DNA of 38,897 bases from an uncultured Lachnospiraceae bacterium (lineage in GTDB: Bacteria > Bacillota > Clostridia > Lachnospirales > Lachnospiraceae): positions 1-38,897 of the forward strand of contig CADADA010000030.1 in the NCBI GenBank assembly GCA_902786515.1, written 5' to 3'. The notes beneath the pieces were generated by a model, which worked only from the letters and a program-made list of their open reading frames with translations, was not told the DNA's origin and ran no database searches. Of this stretch, positions 1-7,966 are shown piece after piece. How positions within the stretch are numbered: the first letter of the stretch is position 1; each line of letters starts with the position of its first letter. The position numbers were made by a program, and so were the translations under genes.

Positions 1-160
1 GGGAATGAAACAAGAAATCCATCAGAACCATTCGGCAATGATGGATTTATCTATTCTCTATAGATTTTTATTAAAAATGGTGTGTTTTTCAGTGCCCTCG
101 GACGTCGGTACTTGGCGAGTGAAACGAGCATAGTAGAGCAAATAATAAATAACTGACACG

Positions 161-495
161 TTACACAGCGAAATCCGTGGTAATTCGGCTTCTTTTACGT
201 ATGATTTTCTGATAATTTCAAAATGATACGTAGGATTTCGCTGTTTACTACGTATCATTTTATAAAAACTCCAAAATGATACGTAGGATTCTACTGTTTA
301 CTACGTATCATTTTATAAAAACTCAAGAATGATACGTAAGATTTCGCTGTTTACTACGTATCATTTTATAAAAACTTCAAAGTGATACGTAGGATTCCAT
401 CATTTACTACGTATGATATTCTAAAAACCCGAAAATTATACGTAACATAGATTAGCCTTACGTATCTATCATAGAAAAATTAAAAATAGTACGTA
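161..495. repeat. Array of 53-bp units carrying 10-bp inverted repeats
   Basis: The left arm ATGATACGTA (or a one- to two-base variant) starts at 223, 276, 329, 382 and 435, an exact 53-bp period, with a decayed copy at 486. Each unit is left arm, a 16-nt spacer (GGATTTCGCTGTTTAC in unit 1), right arm TACGTATCAT and a linker near TTTATAAAAACTCCA. Each right arm can also pair with the next left arm (13 bp, TACGTATCATTTT with AAAATGATACGTA), so alternative hairpins are possible. A right-arm-like copy sits at 196-208, and the spacer occurs in inverted orientation at 161-176. Arms are kept better than spacers, and units decay toward the 3' end. No known family was recognised. Confidence 0.85.
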
Positions 496-753
496 AAAAC
501 CGCTACGTCCGAATGGAGCGAGAGCGGGTTATCGTTAAAACGAGGTTATTGTTATTTGCACAGGCAATAAAATCAACAATAGACAGTGTAATTGTGCCAT
601 ACTTTAACGTGAATAAAATAATGTTATGGGTAAACATGGCAGAGACAGAATATGATGTGGAACAGTAGTTACGCATGATATATGTGGAAGTAGCAAGCGT
701 AATTGGATTGAAAAAAGTAAAATAAAAAGTAGATGAAGAAGTGAAAAAAATTC

Positions 754-782
754 TTGACAAATGATTTTTAATCGTTTATAGT
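754..782 (+). promoter_or_regulatory. Sigma-A-type promoter for amt
   Basis: TTGACA (754-759), 17-bp spacer, TATAGT (777-782). This is close to consensus, and transcription would begin near 789, about 155 nt before the amt start codon. Confidence 0.75.
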
Positions 783-798
783 TAGACTCAACGAGAGC

Positions 799-846
799 AA
801 AGGCGCTACGTAATATACCAATTGGTATGTTTGTAGCGCCTTTTTT
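799..846 (+). terminator. Terminator-like hairpin in the amt leader
   Basis: The stem AAAGGCGCTAC (799-809) pairs with GTAGCGCCTTT (833-843) and runs into a T tract ending at 846. The loop holds a perfect 14-bp palindrome, ATACCAATTGGTAT (815-828). It begins only about 10 nt after the predicted transcription start of the 754-782 promoter and before amt, so it may be an attenuator rather than the end of an upstream gene; no upstream gene was found. A second small hairpin, GACCA-CAGA-TGGTC, lies at 859-872. Confidence 0.7.
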
Positions 847-943
847 GTTTACCGGTATGACCACAGATGGTCAAAAGCCGATATCAATATTCTGCGCAGG
901 ATTTTAACTCTCAAAATAAATGTTGGTGATAGGAGGAAAAATT

Positions 944-2707
944 ATGGATGCAAACGAAGTGATATTTGGTATATGGTTTCTTGCAGGTGCTGCATTAGTA
1001 TTTTGGATGCAGGCAGGTTTTGCGATGGTGGAGGCAGGTTTTACCAGAGCGAAAAATACCGGTAACATCATAATGAAGAATCTTATGGATTTTTGTATCG
1101 GTACGGTAATGTTTATTTTAATAGGTTTTGGATTGTTTCTTGGTGAAGATGTAGCGGGGCTTATAGGAAAACCCGGATTTGACATTTTTACGAATTATGC
1201 GGATTTTGACTGGTCCAATTTTGTATTCAATCTGGTATTCTGTGCCACTACGGCAACAATCGTTTCAGGTGCGATGGCAGAGAGAACAAAGTTCCTTTCA
1301 TATTGTATTTATTCAGCAGTGATTTCAGGATTAATTTATCCGGTTGAAGCCCATTGGGTATGGGGCGGCGGATGGTTAGCACAGAAGGGATTCCACGATT
1401 TCGCAGGTTCAACATGTATTCACATGGTAGGTGGTATCTCAGCGCTTATAGGTGCAGCTATATTAGGACCTCGTATTGGAAAGTTTACAAAAAATAAGGC
1501 GGGAAAGATAACTAAAGTAAATGCATTTCCGGGACACAATCTTACGATAGGTGCACTTGGAGTATTTATATTATGGCTTGGATGGTATGGATTCAACGGT
1601 GCGGCAGCACAGTCGGTAGAAGAACTTGGTTCGATATTTGTGACAACAACAATCGCTCCTGCGATAGCAACAGTTGTATGTATGGTATTTACATGGATAA
1701 AATATAAGAAGCCTGATGTTTCAATGTGTCTGAATGCTTCGCTGGCAGGTCTTGTTGCAATAACAGCGTCATGTGATGTGACGGATGCGTTTGGTGCGAT
1801 TGTAATCGGTGCAGTTGCAGGTGTACTTGTAGTATTTGGTGTATGGTTACTTGATTATAAGCTTCATGTAGATGATCCGGTGGGAGCAGTTGCCGTTCAT
1901 ATGCTCAATGGTATCTGGGGAACTGTGGCAACAGGATTATTTGCTACAGAGTCTGCACCGGCATATGCCAGAGGATTTGGTGATGGAGTAACATTTGGAG
2001 CAAACCAGATTTGTGGTAAGGGATTATTCTATGGAGGCGGATTGAAACTATTGGGAGTACAGATGGTGGGTCTGCTGGCAATTGCAGCATGGACAGTGAT
2101 TACAATCACAATTACATACGTTGCAATCAAAGCGATAGTGGGACTCAGAGTTACGGAAGAAGAAGAGATAGTCGGCTTGGATTCATGCGAACATGGTCTT
2201 GAGTCAGCATATGCAGGTTTCATGACATCAGCAGACATGAGGGCATATGCACATGTATCTGAAACAGGTAAAAAAGTCTCTGTCAATGAAGCTGTACCTG
2301 TTCAGGTGTTGGAAGGAAAAGGAAATGTATCATCAGATGTTAAACTTTCAAAAGTATCAATTGTATGTAAGCAGAATAAATTTGAAGAACTCAAAGAAGC
2401 ACTTAACGAGATTGGCGTAATGGGTATCACTGTTACACATGTACTCGGATGTGGTGTACAGAAGGGAAATGCCAGCTATTATCGAGGAGTCGAACTTGAT
2501 ATGGTATTGCTTCCAAAGGTAAAAGTTGAAGTCATCGTAAGTAAAGTTCCTGTTGCAGAAGTAGTTAAAGCTGCGAAAAAGGCATTGTATACGGGAAGTA
2601 TAGGTGATGGAAAGATATTTGTTTATGATGTTGAAAATGTTATCAAAGTAAGGACCGGAGAAGAGGGATTTGATGCATTACAGGGAGAAGAGGACCTGAC
2701 AGCTTAA
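944..2707 (+). CDS. amt: Ammonium transporter with fused C-terminal PII domain
   Basis: An Amt/Rh-family ammonium channel of 587 aa, longer than a usual Amt (~400-450 aa) because residues ~466-575 are a complete PII (GlnB/GlnK) signalling domain. The start at 944 follows AGGAGG at 931-936; an upstream in-frame start at 920 has no such site. The pore twin histidines are visible at H160 (STCIHMVGG) and H319 (AVHMLNGIWG). In the PII part the T-loop segment GNASYYRGVELD aligns with GlnB, but the residue matching Tyr51 is Leu, so classical uridylylation there is unlikely. The C-terminal GSIGDGKIFVYDVENV and RTGEE motifs are typical of PII. Known biology: free PII proteins plug Amt channels according to ATP/ADP/2-oxoglutarate. 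Inference: here the plug is tethered. Monocistronic, with its own promoter and terminator. Confidence 0.95.
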   Translation: MDANEVIFGIWFLAGAALVFWMQAGFAMVEAGFTRAKNTGNIIMKNLMDFCIGTVMFILIGFGLFLGEDVAGLIGKPGFDIFTNYADFDWSNFVFNLVFCATTATIVSGAMAERTKFLSYCIYSAVISGLIYPVEAHWVWGGGWLAQKGFHDFAGSTCIHMVGGISALIGAAILGPRIGKFTKNKAGKITKVNAFPGHNLTIGALGVFILWLGWYGFNGAAAQSVEELGSIFVTTTIAPAIATVVCMVFTWIKYKKPDVSMCLNASLAGLVAITASCDVTDAFGAIVIGAVAGVLVVFGVWLLDYKLHVDDPVGAVAVHMLNGIWGTVATGLFATESAPAYARGFGDGVTFGANQICGKGLFYGGGLKLLGVQMVGLLAIAAWTVITITITYVAIKAIVGLRVTEEEEIVGLDSCEHGLESAYAGFMTSADMRAYAHVSETGKKVSVNEAVPVQVLEGKGNVSSDVKLSKVSIVCKQNKFEELKEALNEIGVMGITVTHVLGCGVQKGNASYYRGVELDMVLLPKVKVEVIVSKVPVAEVVKAAKKALYTGSIGDGKIFVYDVENVIKVRTGEEGFDALQGEEDLTA

Positions 2708-2719
2708 TAAGGAAATATA

Positions 2720-2753
2720 AAAAAAACTCCATTGAAAAAATGGAGTTTTTTTG
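2720..2753 (+). terminator. Rho-independent terminator of amt
   Basis: AAAAAACTCCATT-gaaaa-AATGGAGTTTTTTT just downstream of the amt stop: a perfect stem followed by a T tract. Confidence 0.92.
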
Positions 2754-2794
2754 TGCGATAGACTGAGTTTATCACTAATAATAGGAAGCGTGTG

Positions 2795-2822
2795 TTAGAC
2801 GAACAGAACCTGATGGTATAGA
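2795..2822 (+). promoter_or_regulatory. Probable promoter of the DUF4418/ABC cluster
   Basis: TTAGAC (2795-2800), 16-bp spacer, TATAGA (2817-2822) with an upstream TG (extended -10). It lies between the amt terminator and the first gene of the next cluster. The match is moderate. Confidence 0.5.
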
Positions 2823-2867
2823 ATACAGTTATCCTTAAATCGGAAAAAAAGCAGGTTGGTGATTTTT

Positions 2868-3275
2868 ATGAAAAGCAGGATAGCAGGAATAGCTGTTACG
2901 GTACTTACAATTTTAGGAATAATAGGCATACGGACCATATTTCATCCTTGTGAGGGTGAAATGCCAATGGTGTGCAATTACTCTACGGAGAGTTCATTTA
3001 GAATTTTGGTACTTATATTTACATTGAATGCATTGAGAGTGTACGCAGGTGATGTGAAACATGATTTCATTTTTGATATTACAAATATTATTGCAGGGAT
3101 TGAGATAGTGTATTCATGCCATGCAGAAAGGTGTCAGGTACTATCAATGAATTGCAATACAAGAACGTGCCCTTTCTTATCAGTAGTAGCTCTTTTGATT
3201 GCAGCTTTCTCAATTGTTTCAATTTTAATTTCTATAATAAATGGAAGGAGACTTGAAAATGGTAACAGTGAGTAA
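2868..3275 (+). CDS. Small cysteine-rich membrane protein, DUF4418-like
   Basis: A 135-aa protein with about four hydrophobic segments and cysteines placed at their ends (HPCEGEMPMVC near residue 30; SCHAERC, NC and TCP near residues 85-105). This pattern, an N-terminal Cys pair after TM1 and a second Cys group before the last TM, resembles the DUF4418 family; no function is established for it. The start ATG at 2868 follows AGGTTGG; TTG/GTG codons at 2856/2859 overlap that site and are less likely. Its 3' end overlaps the permease gene by 17 bp, so the two are translationally linked. The cysteines suggest a redox or metal role, but this is inference. Confidence 0.7.
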   Translation: MKSRIAGIAVTVLTILGIIGIRTIFHPCEGEMPMVCNYSTESSFRILVLIFTLNALRVYAGDVKHDFIFDITNIIAGIEIVYSCHAERCQVLSMNCNTRTCPFLSVVALLIAAFSIVSILISIINGRRLENGNSE

Positions 3276-4455
3276 ATTTGCAATTGAAAATATAATACAT
3301 GAAAAATTCAGAAGTATTTTATTTATAATATTTTTCTTAATAACTACAGTCAGCGTTTTTATGACAGGATTTTTTATTGATAATATGAATGCCGGTGTTA
3401 AATACATAAATAAGCAACATCTGGCAGATATAATGGTTGTTCCTTCGGGCTATGACAAATCTGCAAAGGAAGCACTGTTTAAAGGAACGGCCTGTACGGT
3501 ATCATTTGAAAAAGATCCTGTAAGCCAGATAAGATTATTGGATGATGTAGAATCGGTGAGCCCTGAGTTGTACCTTGCTACATTGACACTGGACTGCTGT
3601 ACGACAGGTGGAGTACAGGTAATAGCGATTGATCCCGGAACAGATTTTACTGTTGGGAAATTACTTAAAAATAATAAAATTAACTCGCTGGGAGTAAAAA
3701 ATGTTGTAGCCGGTTCGGGTGTTGGCCTTTCTAAGGGAGACAAATTTGACATTTACGGTAATGAATTTGATGTAATAGGAGTACTTGAAGAGACAGGAAC
3801 AGGATATGATAAAAGTGTTTTTATATCATACGATGCAGCAAATCCTATAACCACATCAAAAAAATATAAAAACATTTTTAGTGGAGAAAAAGATCTCGTC
3901 TCAACGGTAATGGTAAATCTTAAGAAGAACGCAGATGCTGAAAAGACAAGACGAATGATTGAGCAGTTAAATAATGGGGACAGTATAAAAGCATATACAC
4001 CGGATTCGATGGTTAGTGAATTGACTGAAAAAATTGGTATATTCAAAGTTATATCTAATATAATGAATGTGTTTGTGGTTACGGTATCTCTTGCGGCGGT
4101 GTTTACACTTGTGTCCGTAAACACTGAAAAACGTAAAAACAGAATAGGAAGTCTTTTGTCAGTCGGTACCGGCAAATGGACTATAATAAGGATATTTATG
4201 ACTGAATATGTGTATTTGTTTATTACAGGTTTTACGGCAGGAATAGTGTTGGTTTTGATATTTGCATATCCGTTATATCCAACGATTCGTCAGGTTTTGC
4301 CGGTCACTTATAAATCAGCGGATGCATTTTCACTGTGTTTAACCATATTAAAGACGTTTGCAGTAACTATAACAATGTTGGCTGTTTCAGTATTCTTTTC
4401 ATTTGTAGAGATATTAAAAAAAGAGCCGGCACAGTTAGCGGAGGAACAGGTATGA
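3259..4455 (+). CDS. ABC transporter permease, FtsX/MacB type
   Basis: A 398-aa permease with the MacB/LolC layout: TM1 at ~20-40 (RSILFIIFFLITTVSVFMTG), an extracytoplasmic domain at ~45-260 and three further TM segments at ~270-390. The family couples ATP hydrolysis in the cytoplasm to mechanical work on lipoproteins, peptides or other extracytoplasmic substrates rather than classical import. GGAAGGAG at 3243-3250 selects ATG 3259 over the in-frame ATG at 3241. The gene overlaps the DUF4418-like gene by 17 bp and the ATPase gene by 4 bp (ATGA), so this is a tight operon. Substrate unknown; the co-encoded Cys/His secreted proteins are the obvious candidates. Confidence 0.88.
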   Translation: MVTVSKFAIENIIHEKFRSILFIIFFLITTVSVFMTGFFIDNMNAGVKYINKQHLADIMVVPSGYDKSAKEALFKGTACTVSFEKDPVSQIRLLDDVESVSPELYLATLTLDCCTTGGVQVIAIDPGTDFTVGKLLKNNKINSLGVKNVVAGSGVGLSKGDKFDIYGNEFDVIGVLEETGTGYDKSVFISYDAANPITTSKKYKNIFSGEKDLVSTVMVNLKKNADAEKTRRMIEQLNNGDSIKAYTPDSMVSELTEKIGIFKVISNIMNVFVVTVSLAAVFTLVSVNTEKRKNRIGSLLSVGTGKWTIIRIFMTEYVYLFITGFTAGIVLVLIFAYPLYPTIRQVLPVTYKSADAFSLCLTILKTFAVTITMLAVSVFFSFVEILKKEPAQLAEEQV

Positions 4456-5087
4456 ATATTTTGAAAGTTGAAAATATAGAAAAACATTTTGGAAAAAATG
4501 GACTTGGAAAAACAGATTTTACAGTTTCTTCCGGAGAGTATCTTTGCATAACCGGCGAATCGGGATGTGGAAAAACTACATTATTAAATATTATATCAGG
4601 AATGCTTAAACCTGACGGTGGAAAAGTATCTCTCAATGGTAAAGATATTTATGGCGAGATGAAAGAATCTTCAAGAATTGCATTGCGGAGAGGAAAAATC
4701 GGTTATATTATGCAGGGAAATACACTGATTCCCGAGCTGAATGTTATACATAATATTTGTTGTCCTGCGGAACTTAGAGGTGAAAAAACGGATAAGAAAA
4801 AGGTGGATGAGGTCATAGAAAGCCTGGGAATATCAAATATAGTAAAGTCGTTTCCGTCAGAGATTTCCGGTGGAGAATACAGGAGGGTTTTGCTTGCAAG
4901 AATTTTAATTACAGAACCGGAGATTTTAATTGCAGATGAGCCGACTTCTAATCTGGACGAAAAGAGTGCGGCAAAAGTCAGGGATATTTTAGATGAATAT
5001 TCATCAGATAAAGATAAATTGCTTATTGTTTCGACGCATGATAATTCGTTTTTGAGTAAATGCAGCAGAAAACTGCATATTGCATGA
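4452..5087 (+). CDS. ABC transporter ATP-binding protein, LolD/MacB type
   Basis: A 211-aa nucleotide-binding subunit. Walker A GESGCGKTT, Q-loop in YIMQGN, signature SGGEYRR, Walker B ILIADEPTSNLD and H-loop STHD are all present, so it should be an active ATPase. Size and motifs fit the LolD/FtsE-like class that pairs with FtsX-type permeases. The ATG at 4452 overlaps the permease stop (ATGA). It forms the energising subunit for the permease encoded immediately upstream. Confidence 0.93.
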   Translation: MNILKVENIEKHFGKNGLGKTDFTVSSGEYLCITGESGCGKTTLLNIISGMLKPDGGKVSLNGKDIYGEMKESSRIALRRGKIGYIMQGNTLIPELNVIHNICCPAELRGEKTDKKKVDEVIESLGISNIVKSFPSEISGGEYRRVLLARILITEPEILIADEPTSNLDEKSAAKVRDILDEYSSDKDKLLIVSTHDNSFLSKCSRKLHIA

Positions 5088-5100
5088 AAGAGGTGATGAA

Positions 5101-5931
5101 ATGAAAGGGAAGATATTTATATTTTTAGTGTTACTGTTTTTGATTGTAAGCGGAATATCTGAGGTAGTTGCGACAAAACAGCATAGTAGGAGAAACGTTT
5201 CTGATTCACGGATTGTAAATAGAGAGTCGGAACAGTCATCTGAAAAAAAGAAAATAAGAGTCACGCAAAAGGTAACGGAACAGTCATCTGAGACCAAAGA
5301 ATATATCAGCTTAAATTCAGAAACTGTACAGGATATTGTGACAACTGATACAGATGGTGAAAGAAGTGTAACTAATCAGAGTGAGATACAGGATACGGTT
5401 GAAAACCTTATAGAGAGCAATTCATCGACAACCGAGGGACAGACCGGGAAAGATGAGTCAACAGTTTTAAAGGCGACATCAGAAGAAAAACAGGATACTA
5501 CAAAAGCCGGAAAGACAGAGGTTATAGCCACTACTGAAAGGGAAACAAAAGAAAAAGATACTGAAAAAAAGAATTTAGAAACTAAGGCAGATGAAACTAA
5601 AACAGAGGAAACCACTACGGATTTGGAACCGGTTTCTGAAGAGACGGAAGAATGGTTCAGAGGTGTGCTTATAGATCAGGATTGCAGTGATTTTGAAAAT
5701 CCGCCTGAGCATGACCTGCCATGTATGCTTATGTATTCATGTCGCGACAGCGGTTATGGAATAAATGTAGAAGAGGGGGACTCGTGGAAGTTTTATCCGT
5801 TTGATGAGAATGGAAATAATCTTTCGTGGGCATATTTAAATAAAACAACACGTTTATATGGGTTATGGGTAGATGTGAAAGGAGAACTGAAAAATGGAAA
5901 AATTTACGTGTCAGAATTGAAAGAAGGATAA
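5101..5931 (+). CDS. Secreted protein: Thr/Glu-rich stalk plus C-terminal Cys/His SGYGI domain
   Basis: A 276-aa protein. Residues 1-~25 are a signal peptide or anchor (FIFLVLLFLIVSG). Residues ~30-180 are a low-complexity Thr/Glu/Lys/Ser stalk, as in wall-spanning linkers. Residues 185-276 are a compact domain with C195, H204, C208, C214 and the sequence SGYGI (217-221), then WKFYPFDENGN and VKGEL. The next gene carries the same domain with the same H-x3-C-x5-C-x2-SGYGI spacing. The family name is not known to me; the Cys/His pattern suggests metal or redox chemistry (inference). ATG 5101 follows AGAGGTGAT; the gene starts 13 bp after the ATPase gene and belongs to the same operon. Confidence 0.8.
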   Translation: MKGKIFIFLVLLFLIVSGISEVVATKQHSRRNVSDSRIVNRESEQSSEKKKIRVTQKVTEQSSETKEYISLNSETVQDIVTTDTDGERSVTNQSEIQDTVENLIESNSSTTEGQTGKDESTVLKATSEEKQDTTKAGKTEVIATTERETKEKDTEKKNLETKADETKTEETTTDLEPVSEETEEWFRGVLIDQDCSDFENPPEHDLPCMLMYSCRDSGYGINVEEGDSWKFYPFDENGNNLSWAYLNKTTRLYGLWVDVKGELKNGKIYVSELKEG

Positions 5932-5959
5932 AACTTATCAATGAAAGGATGGTATTATT

Positions 5960-6979
5960 ATGAAGAAAACTTGGAGTTTAATTGTTACATTGCTGTTTTT
6001 GGCAGATATTTCGTTGGTTTTTGGAGTAGTGGAAGCTAAGGCAGAAAAAGAAACAGTAACGGGAGGTGTGCTTGTGTGCGCGAATTGTAGAAATGCCAGT
6101 CCGGCACTTCATACTACTCAGTGTACATTGATGGACAGTTGTGTGAAATCAGGATATGGTATCATAGTACCACAGGCAGATAAGACATATAAATTTTATC
6201 GACTTGATGAGGCAGGAAATCAGCTTGCAAACAAAACACTTATTGATTTGAAGGAAGCAGGCGTAAATAGCTATCTTACAGTCAGTATAAAAGGGATACT
6301 TGATGAAAGTGCAGGCTCTTATACATATGAATATGAAAAGAACCATGAAGTATATACAGATGAAGTCGGGTATGATGGTACGATATCTGAGGTATCACAG
6401 ATTACCTACGATGAAACTCATGCTGATTTTGAAAAGAATGCAGTTTCTATTAATTCTAAAAGTATAAATGTATCAGACATACCTGTACAGAAGTACACTA
6501 AAGAAGCTGTTGCACCGGATATAGTAATTACAGATGGTGATTATACTTTGCAGTTTAGAAAAGACTATTTGCTTGAATATTCAGATAATATAAATGCGGG
6601 AACTGCAAATATAAAAATAACAGGTATTGGAGCATACTATAAAGATAGTCGTGTAGTTTCGTTTGAAATAAAGGATGAGCGTACAGAAAAATTTAAAAAT
6701 ACAAAACCGGTAATTTCAAAAGTGAAAAATCAAAAAGGAAAATTAATATACATCGCATTAAAAAAAGTATCGGATGCAAAATACTATCAGGTACAGATAA
6801 GCACAAATAAAAAATTTGATAAAAATGGTGCGACGAAAAAATATACGGTTAAAGGAACAAATACAACTATCAGGAAACTTAAGAAAGGGACAAATTATTA
6901 TATTCGTGTAAGAGCTGTTTCGGCTAACAAGAATAAAACAAAATGGAGTAAAATAAATAAAATTAAAGTTGTGAAATAG
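5960..6979 (+). CDS. Secreted protein: Cys/His SGYGI domain, Ig-like domain and FN3 domain
   Basis: A 339-aa protein. Signal peptide at residues 1-28 (cleavage near VEAKA). Residues ~33-120 hold the Cys/His domain: C40, C43, H51, C55, C61, SGYGI (64-68), YKFYRLDEAGN, VSIKGIL. Residues ~165-245 resemble the surface Ig-like domain common in Lachnospiraceae (DYLLEYSDNINAGTANIKIT). Residues ~250-339 are a fibronectin type III-like domain (YYQVQISTNKKF, YYIRVRAVS). The 28-bp gap after the previous gene and an AAAGGATGG site before ATG 5960 fit the same operon. Domain order is reversed relative to its neighbour: Cys/His at the N-terminus here, C-terminus there. Confidence 0.8.
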   Translation: MKKTWSLIVTLLFLADISLVFGVVEAKAEKETVTGGVLVCANCRNASPALHTTQCTLMDSCVKSGYGIIVPQADKTYKFYRLDEAGNQLANKTLIDLKEAGVNSYLTVSIKGILDESAGSYTYEYEKNHEVYTDEVGYDGTISEVSQITYDETHADFEKNAVSINSKSINVSDIPVQKYTKEAVAPDIVITDGDYTLQFRKDYLLEYSDNINAGTANIKITGIGAYYKDSRVVSFEIKDERTEKFKNTKPVISKVKNQKGKLIYIALKKVSDAKYYQVQISTNKKFDKNGATKKYTVKGTNTTIRKLKKGTNYYIRVRAVSANKNKTKWSKINKIKVVK

Positions 6980-6985
6980 TAATGA

Positions 6986-7016
6986 AGCCAGTGACAGATT
7001 GTTTTTGCCACTGGCT
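6986..7016. terminator. Hairpin between convergent genes
   Basis: AGCCAGTG (6986-6993) pairs with CACTGGCT (7009-7016) between two convergent genes, so it could end transcription in both directions. Neither side has a strong T tract after the stem. Confidence 0.55.
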
Positions 7017-7034
7017 GATATTTACTTAAAGCTG

Positions 7035-7796
7035 CTATTTGATTTTTATAGTAATCGTCTTGGAAGCACTCTTGTATTTGCCTTTTGCAGCAACTGCCAC
7101 TTTGATTTTGTAATTTCCCTTTGGTGCTTTTTTCTTGAATGTAACAACACCTTTACTATTAACACTCACATACTTTTGAAGTTTCTTTGAAGTAGAAGCT
7201 GTAGAGTATGATACTTTTCCTTTGCTGTTGGTAGCAACTGTGAGTTTTACGGTCTGCTGCTTTTTGCTGTATTTCAGAGTAGACTTTGTAGCTTTGACTT
7301 TTAATGTAGGAGCTTTAGCAACGCTACTGCTTCCTGATTTTGGAATGGTAAAAGTATATGTTAGCATTGCACCTGCGTAATCATCATATGATACATCAAT
7401 ATAAACATTTAATCCTTCGTTATTGTCATCAAGTAAAGAATACAGTTTTGTTCCGTTTATTGTGATAGTTACGTCATCTGTCAGACTATCACCTTTAGCA
7501 AACATCACATTCATTGAGGCTAAGTAGGTGTGACCTGCTTCAAATGTTCCTGTAAAATTCTGTTCTGTATTGCTGATTTCATAATATCCAAAACTATCAA
7601 TTTCATAGTCTCCATTAGATTTAATTTCAGGAATTATGGCAGCAGAATCTCCCGCTGCGGGTTCTTTAAAAGTAATTGCAACCTTTGACAGCTCGCCTGC
7701 ATAAACAGTTGTCTTAGGAAGCTGTGTCACTAAAAAAAGTGACGCAACAAGAAGCGTTAAAACGCCGGTAACTGAAATTTTCATAATTTTTTTCAT
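7035..7796 (-). CDS. Secreted Ig-like domain protein, function unknown
   Basis: A 253-aa secreted protein. The signal peptide (ISVTGVLTLLVASLFLVTQL) is cleaved probably near VYAG. Residues ~40-160 are a beta-rich domain I do not recognise. Residues ~165-253 are Lys/Ser/Thr-rich and resemble a bacterial Ig-like (BIG2-type) fold, with TVKLTVATNSKGKVSYS, YVSVNSKGVVTFKKKAPKGNYKIKV and TITIKIK. GGAGG at 7804-7808 (minus strand) supports ATG 7796. It is alone on its strand, so it is not part of the flanking plus-strand operons. Likely a wall-associated or extracellular protein. Confidence 0.72.
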   Translation of the reverse strand: MKKIMKISVTGVLTLLVASLFLVTQLPKTTVYAGELSKVAITFKEPAAGDSAAIIPEIKSNGDYEIDSFGYYEISNTEQNFTGTFEAGHTYLASMNVMFAKGDSLTDDVTITINGTKLYSLLDDNNEGLNVYIDVSYDDYAGAMLTYTFTIPKSGSSSVAKAPTLKVKATKSTLKYSKKQQTVKLTVATNSKGKVSYSTASTSKKLQKYVSVNSKGVVTFKKKAPKGNYKIKVAVAAKGKYKSASKTITIKIK

Positions 7797-7966
7797 AAAT
7801 AATACCTCCGATAAACATTTTATGGTTTACATTTGAAAATAACCAATCAAAAATATTATAAACTTTTTTTTGAGGGCATACATCATCACAAGTGACTATA
7901 CTATATTCTCATATGTTCACTTGTAAGAAACTGTATTATATGATATGCTCTAAAAAGGAGGTTTTG

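Noticed and set aside
161..495. CRISPR array
   Set aside because: The repeated parts are inverted arms and linkers of a 53-bp unit, spacers are related to each other, and there are no cas genes.
58..864. Three short minus-strand open frames upstream of amt
   Set aside because: They cover the repeat array and AT-rich DNA, have no ribosome sites, and show no recognisable domain.
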